DNA of 64,000 bases from JAZDJP01 sp043803805 (GTDB lineage: Bacteria; Planctomycetota; JAZDJP01): positions 1 through 64,000 of the forward strand of contig JAZDJP010000050.1 of NCBI GenBank assembly GCA_043803805.1, written 5' to 3'. The notes under the pieces were generated by a model, which did not search any database, was not told where the DNA came from, and was given only the letters and a program-made list of their open reading frames with translations. This document shows, piece by piece, positions 58,837 through 64,000 of this stretch; positions within the stretch are counted from its first letter, which is position 1, and each line of letters begins with the position of its first letter. Made by a program: the position numbers and the translations under genes.

Positions 58837-59084
58837 TTTTCGTCTCCATGGATGAGATTGAACCGCTTCCATTATACGGGGGGGAACCGGAATTCTTCAA
58901 GCACCTTCGTCGGAAGCCGAAAAAATTGGTGGCATTTCGTGAACCTTGCCGCCGGATTTTCGTTATATCTCCCGGAGGGGGCCGGTATGATGGCGGTTCG
59001 GGACCGGAAATTTTTCGCCGGGAACACGGATTTTCCAGAAAATGCCGGGACTTCTTCGTCTAAACCCGTGTGAGTGATGTGGTC

Positions 59085-59681
59085 ATGGCAATGCCGGGCC
59101 AACGGGCCGGAAATGACGTCCGCGGCGTGGTGAGGGGTGGGGACACTCCGTATTCATCCGGGGAAGAGGCGGTCCATGACTTTTCCGAAATCGTCGCCCG
59201 GTACGAAACGCCCCTGCTCCGGTATGCCGGGCAGATCCTGGGGGCACGGACGTCCGATGCGGAGGATGTCGTCCAGGAAACATTCCTGCGGTTTCACCGT
59301 CACCGGACATCCGGGGACCCGGCCGGCATCCGGAACCTGGGGGGATGGCTCTTCCGGGTGGCCCACAACCTGGCTCTGGACGCGGCCCGGAAGCGGAATG
59401 CGGGGGAACGGGCCCGGGACGAGGTTTCCGGCGAACGGGCGGCAACGCCGGATGAGGGCCTCGCGGGACTCGTCCGGCGGGAGGCGGGCGAACGGGCTCT
59501 GGCGGAACTCGCCCGGCTCCCGGAGGACGAACGCCAGGTGATTTTGCTGCGCATCATCCAGGACATGAATTTCCGCGACATCGCGGAGGTGACGGGCCTT
59601 TCCATCGGCAACGTGTCGTACAAAATGGGGCAGGGGTTGAGGGAGGTGGCGAGGAGGATGAGGGAGGCAGGAGTCATGTAA
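59085..59681 (+). CDS. ECF-type RNA polymerase sigma factor (second)
   Basis: A 198-residue sigma factor with region 2 (YETPLLRYAGQILGARTSDAEDVVQETFLRFHRH, LGGWLFRVAHNLALDAARKR) and region 4 (ALAELARLPEDERQVILLRIIQDMNFRDIAEVTGLSIGNVSYKM). The anti-sigma/VWA fusion follows about 215 bases later and is the likely regulator. A GTG five codons upstream (59070) is another possible start. The 250 bases upstream hold no clear gene. Confidence 0.9.
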   Translation: MAMPGQRAGNDVRGVVRGGDTPYSSGEEAVHDFSEIVARYETPLLRYAGQILGARTSDAEDVVQETFLRFHRHRTSGDPAGIRNLGGWLFRVAHNLALDAARKRNAGERARDEVSGERAATPDEGLAGLVRREAGERALAELARLPEDERQVILLRIIQDMNFRDIAEVTGLSIGNVSYKMGQGLREVARRMREAGVM

Positions 59682-59723
59682 TTTCGAATTTCGAATATGG
59701 AATTGATTGTGGAGCGTGGAATT

Positions 59724-59840
59724 ATGGAGAAAACGCTGGTGGAACCATTGATGCGCGAGGCCGGTGAGTTGACGGCCATCATGGCCTCTTCGCGTAAATC
59801 CGCGTCGCGTTCCAAGGGAATTTTTCAGGGAAGGACGTGA
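59724..59840 (+). pseudogene. Relic of a four-helix-bundle (S23/IVP-like) gene
   Basis: A 38-codon frame (KTLVEPLMREAGELTAIMAS) matches the C-terminal helix of the protein encoded at 56748-57116 (LDVLRKEADELTAILVTS). The first three helices are missing. It lies between GCCGAATTC-type half-repeats (59681-59705; 59852-59884), again linking this gene family to the repeats. Confidence 0.65.
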
Positions 59841-59895
59841 ACCAGGTGTTATTCGGCATTTGGAATTTGGCATTCGGCATTTCCTGAGGTGTCCG

Positions 59896-63114
<3,219 letters not shown>

Positions 63115-63127
63115 GACTGACAACAAT

Positions 63128-63192
63128 ATGAAATGCCGAATGCCGAATTCCGAATGGATTCGGCACTCGGAATTCGCAATTCGGAATTTCAA
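63128..63192. repeat. Long GCCGAATTC-type palindrome
   Basis: GAAATGCCGAATGCCGAATT and CCGAAT, a two-base centre (GG), then ATTCGGCACTCGGAATTCGC and AATTCGGAATTTC. The two arms are complementary over most of about 27 bases, so the RNA or DNA can form a long hairpin. It fills the gap between the VWA gene and the next gene. Confidence 0.85.
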
Positions 63193-63201
63193 GGGGGGAT
63201 T

Positions 63202-64000
63202 ATGAAAATCAAGTTGTGGGCGATAACCCTGTTGTGCCTCGGCATCGTGGCGGCCGCCGCCAAACCTCCCGTGGAGGACATCACGATCACGGAGATCGCC
63301 GTGAAAGGCGAGATACAGGGGGAGAACATCACGTTCGCCCTCGATTTCACCGTCGAGGCGACGGGAAAGACTCGGGAGATCCCGCTCATCATGGGCGATG
63401 TCGTTCTGGACGAGGGGGAAGCGCCCGCCGCCGGAGACCGGAAACCGGTAAATGTAAACGGGAAACGGGAAACCGTAAACCGTAAACCGGAAACCTCCCT
63501 TAGGTACGATCCCGACACGTCCACGTATTTCCTAACGCTCTCCCGCGGCGGCGTCCACACGGTGTCCGCGAAATTCGCCGCCCGGCCCACGCTCGTTCCC
63601 CCGCCGGCCCCGGACGAGGCCGCTCCCGGCACGCCCGCGCCGACCGCGACCTCGGAATGGCGCGAGGCGGTGTTTTCGATGCCGGCCTCCCAGGTCCGCA
63701 AACTGGAGGTGGCCTGCGACCGGACGGACCTGGAGGTGGTCTTCCCGGGCGCGATGCGTCTCAATCGGGACGTTCAGAATAACCGGCTCGTGGCGACCGC
63801 CATCCTCGGGCCCGGCCGGCCCTTCGCCGTCCGCTGGAAGCCCCAGGTGGAGAAGCTTGACGCGAAACTCGTTTTCGCCAGCGACGCCAACACCATCGCG
63901 TCCGTGAGCGTCGGGGCCCTGCGCCTGAACACGCTCGTGGTTCTGGACATCTCCCAGGGAAAACTCACCGAGGCGGAGTTCGCGGTGCCCAAGGGGCTCA
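63202..64000 (+). CDS. Exported hypothetical protein, cut by the right edge
   Basis: The first 266 codons are visible, without a stop. The product has a signal peptide (IKLWAITLLCLGIVAAAA) and beta-rich sequence (ITITEIAVKGEIQGENITF, TYFLTLSRGGVHTVSAKFA). A GGAAACYGGAAAC repeat run (63434-63498) is carried in frame and encodes VNGKRETVNRKPET. GGGGGG lies five bases before the ATG. It is probably co-transcribed with the VWA fusion gene. No family is recognised. Confidence 0.75.
   Translation, partial: MKIKLWAITLLCLGIVAAAAKPPVEDITITEIAVKGEIQGENITFALDFTVEATGKTREIPLIMGDVVLDEGEAPAAGDRKPVNVNGKRETVNRKPETSLRYDPDTSTYFLTLSRGGVHTVSAKFAARPTLVPPPAPDEAAPGTPAPTATSEWREAVFSMPASQVRKLEVACDRTDLEVVFPGAMRLNRDVQNNRLVATAILGPGRPFAVRWKPQVEKLDAKLVFASDANTIASVSVGALRLNTLVVLDISQGKLTEAEFAVPKGL

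Noticed and set aside
58848..59063. Small genes between the ETF:QO and second ECF sigma genes
   Set aside because: Short overlapping frames on both strands, no Shine-Dalgarno or recognisable motif; more likely promoter region.

Overview
The window is GC-rich, gene-dense bacterial chromosome. It looks like a Gram-negative-type organism: there is an Omp85-type beta-barrel, a TolC-like outer-membrane lipoprotein, an RND-type membrane fusion protein and several lipoproteins. A prepilin-like helix, URO-D-like and Gfo/Idh/MocA proteins, and dispersed short repeats would fit an uncultured lineage in or near the PVC superphylum, but there is no rRNA and I cannot name the phylum. A glycyl radical enzyme implies anoxic metabolism at least some of the time. 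Unusually, the SRP RNA is the long form with an Alu domain.

Layout. 0-2.9 kb is a small accessory island: an AT-rich lipoprotein gene, a HicAB toxin-antitoxin pair and an N-terminally truncated tyrosine recombinase that abuts the broken end of a beta-propeller gene. 3-6.6 kb holds an alpha-L-rhamnosidase and a rhamnulose-1-phosphate aldolase. 6.6-12.5 kb has a FeeM-like acyltransferase and a methyltransferase/membrane fusion, divergent from a TPR-like sigma-54 activator that is followed by a secreted transglutaminase-like protein. 12.5-19.3 kb (minus strand) is a tight operon: glycyl radical activase, glycyl radical enzyme, GntR/LacI-type regulator, FGGY kinase and type I phosphomannose isomerase, with an operator-like palindrome over the promoter. 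19.3-28.4 kb (minus strand) is an eight-gene, translationally coupled operon: two B12-type radical SAM proteins, two further radical SAM proteins (one broken), a membrane protein, two GNAT-like proteins and a GH3-type acyl-amide synthetase. I think it encodes an undescribed lipid or small-molecule pathway.

28.5-43 kb mixes housekeeping genes (pyrH, frr), an HtrA-like lipoprotein without its catalytic serine, a URO-D-like protein, a two-subunit phosphonopyruvate-decarboxylase-like enzyme, a large DUF3352-like protein with two prepilin-like helices, a Gfo/Idh/MocA oxidoreductase, and a transaminase / nucleotidyltransferase / CDP-alcohol phosphotransferase set that together suggest 2-aminoethylphosphonate head-group lipids. 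43.6-47.8 kb is an ECF-sigma-led envelope operon ending in TolC- and MacA-like genes. 48-58.8 kb holds an EF-hand protein, the dnaX-ybaB-recR-rpoN-(34-codon ORF)-trpD block, the SRP RNA, tRNA-Met, a four-helix-bundle gene and an ETF:quinone oxidoreductase. 59-64 kb has a second ECF sigma factor, then a zinc-finger anti-sigma/VWA fusion and a secreted protein that runs off the edge.

A recurring theme is five families of short degenerate repeats: GCCGAATTC, GGAAACYGGAAAC, CTCAGCACTC, GAGTCTKGGAGTC and AATGATGAATG types. They occupy many intergenic gaps and, at 60-63.5 kb, are carried in frame inside coding sequence.
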